A stretch of 7,462 nucleotides of DNA, taken from contig DLZA01000394.1 of NCBI GenBank assembly GCA_003447515.1, forward strand, positions 1 to 7,462, given 5' to 3'. The DNA is from Paracoccaceae bacterium (GTDB taxonomy: Bacteria; Pseudomonadota; Alphaproteobacteria; Rhodobacterales; Rhodobacteraceae). The notes beneath the pieces were generated by a model, which did no database searches, had not been told where the DNA came from, and saw only the letters and a list, made by a program, of their open reading frames with translations. Of this stretch, positions 7,389 to 7,462 are shown piece after piece (within the stretch, counting starts at the first letter, position 1; every line of letters starts with the position of its first letter). The position numbers and the translations under genes were made by a program.

Positions 7389-7462
7389 TATTTAACGAAC
7401 AATCTTACACCCTAAACTTGCCGACCCGCGTTATGTACTTTAGTTGCGAATGAACGGTGACC

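Noticed and set aside
7452..7462. GAAC half-site exactly seven bases before the window end, possibly the left half of a second LexA box
   Set aside because: The second half, if any, is outside the window. A lone four-base match carries no weight.
1..7462. A new mobile, defence or biosynthetic system in the window
   Set aside because: All long frames resolve to known housekeeping families with intact motifs. No transposase, integrase, reverse transcriptase, nuclease, repeat array or large terminal repeats were seen on either strand.

Overview
The window is an ordinary chromosomal stretch from an alphaproteobacterium, most probably a marine Rhodobacteraceae (Roseobacter-like) species with a fairly low GC content (about half by eye). 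Three things point there. The helicase and pyruvate carboxylase sequences read as close relatives of the Rhodobacteraceae versions I remember. The helicase gene has a GAAC-N7-GAAC direct repeat upstream, the LexA box form typical of alphaproteobacteria. The tRNA and its promoter are of standard bacterial type. The taxon is inferred from remembered family sequences and was not checked by a search.

Layout. Positions 1-81 hold the last 26 codons of a rightward gene I do not recognise. Positions 82-304 are an AT-rich gap with no supported gene. Positions 305-2683, minus strand, encode a complete UvrD/PcrA-type DNA helicase. Positions 2684-2886 are a divergent control region with a well-formed SOS box on the helicase side, a CG-centred palindrome (2776-2792) in the middle and a Shine-Dalgarno sequence in front of pyc. 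Positions 2887-6330, plus strand, encode a full-length single-chain pyruvate carboxylase. At 6331, the base after its stop codon, a metallophosphoesterase of the GpdQ/CpdA (class III cyclic nucleotide phosphodiesterase) group begins and runs to 7167. A tRNA-Gly(GCC) gene with its own probable promoter lies at 7258-7332. The remaining 130 bases hold no supported gene, only a weak candidate terminator hairpin.

How the parts work together. The helicase is a repair gene that the SOS box suggests is induced by DNA damage. It shares an intergenic region with, but is functionally separate from, the pyc-phosphodiesterase pair. That pair is almost certainly one transcript with coupled translation. It joins the anaplerotic enzyme making oxaloacetate from pyruvate to a small metal-dependent phosphodiesterase of unknown substrate. 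I found no mobile element, CRISPR array, defence system, toxin-antitoxin pair or biosynthetic cluster. The observations of most interest are regulatory: the SOS box, the palindrome upstream of pyc, and the zero-base pyc/phosphodiesterase junction.
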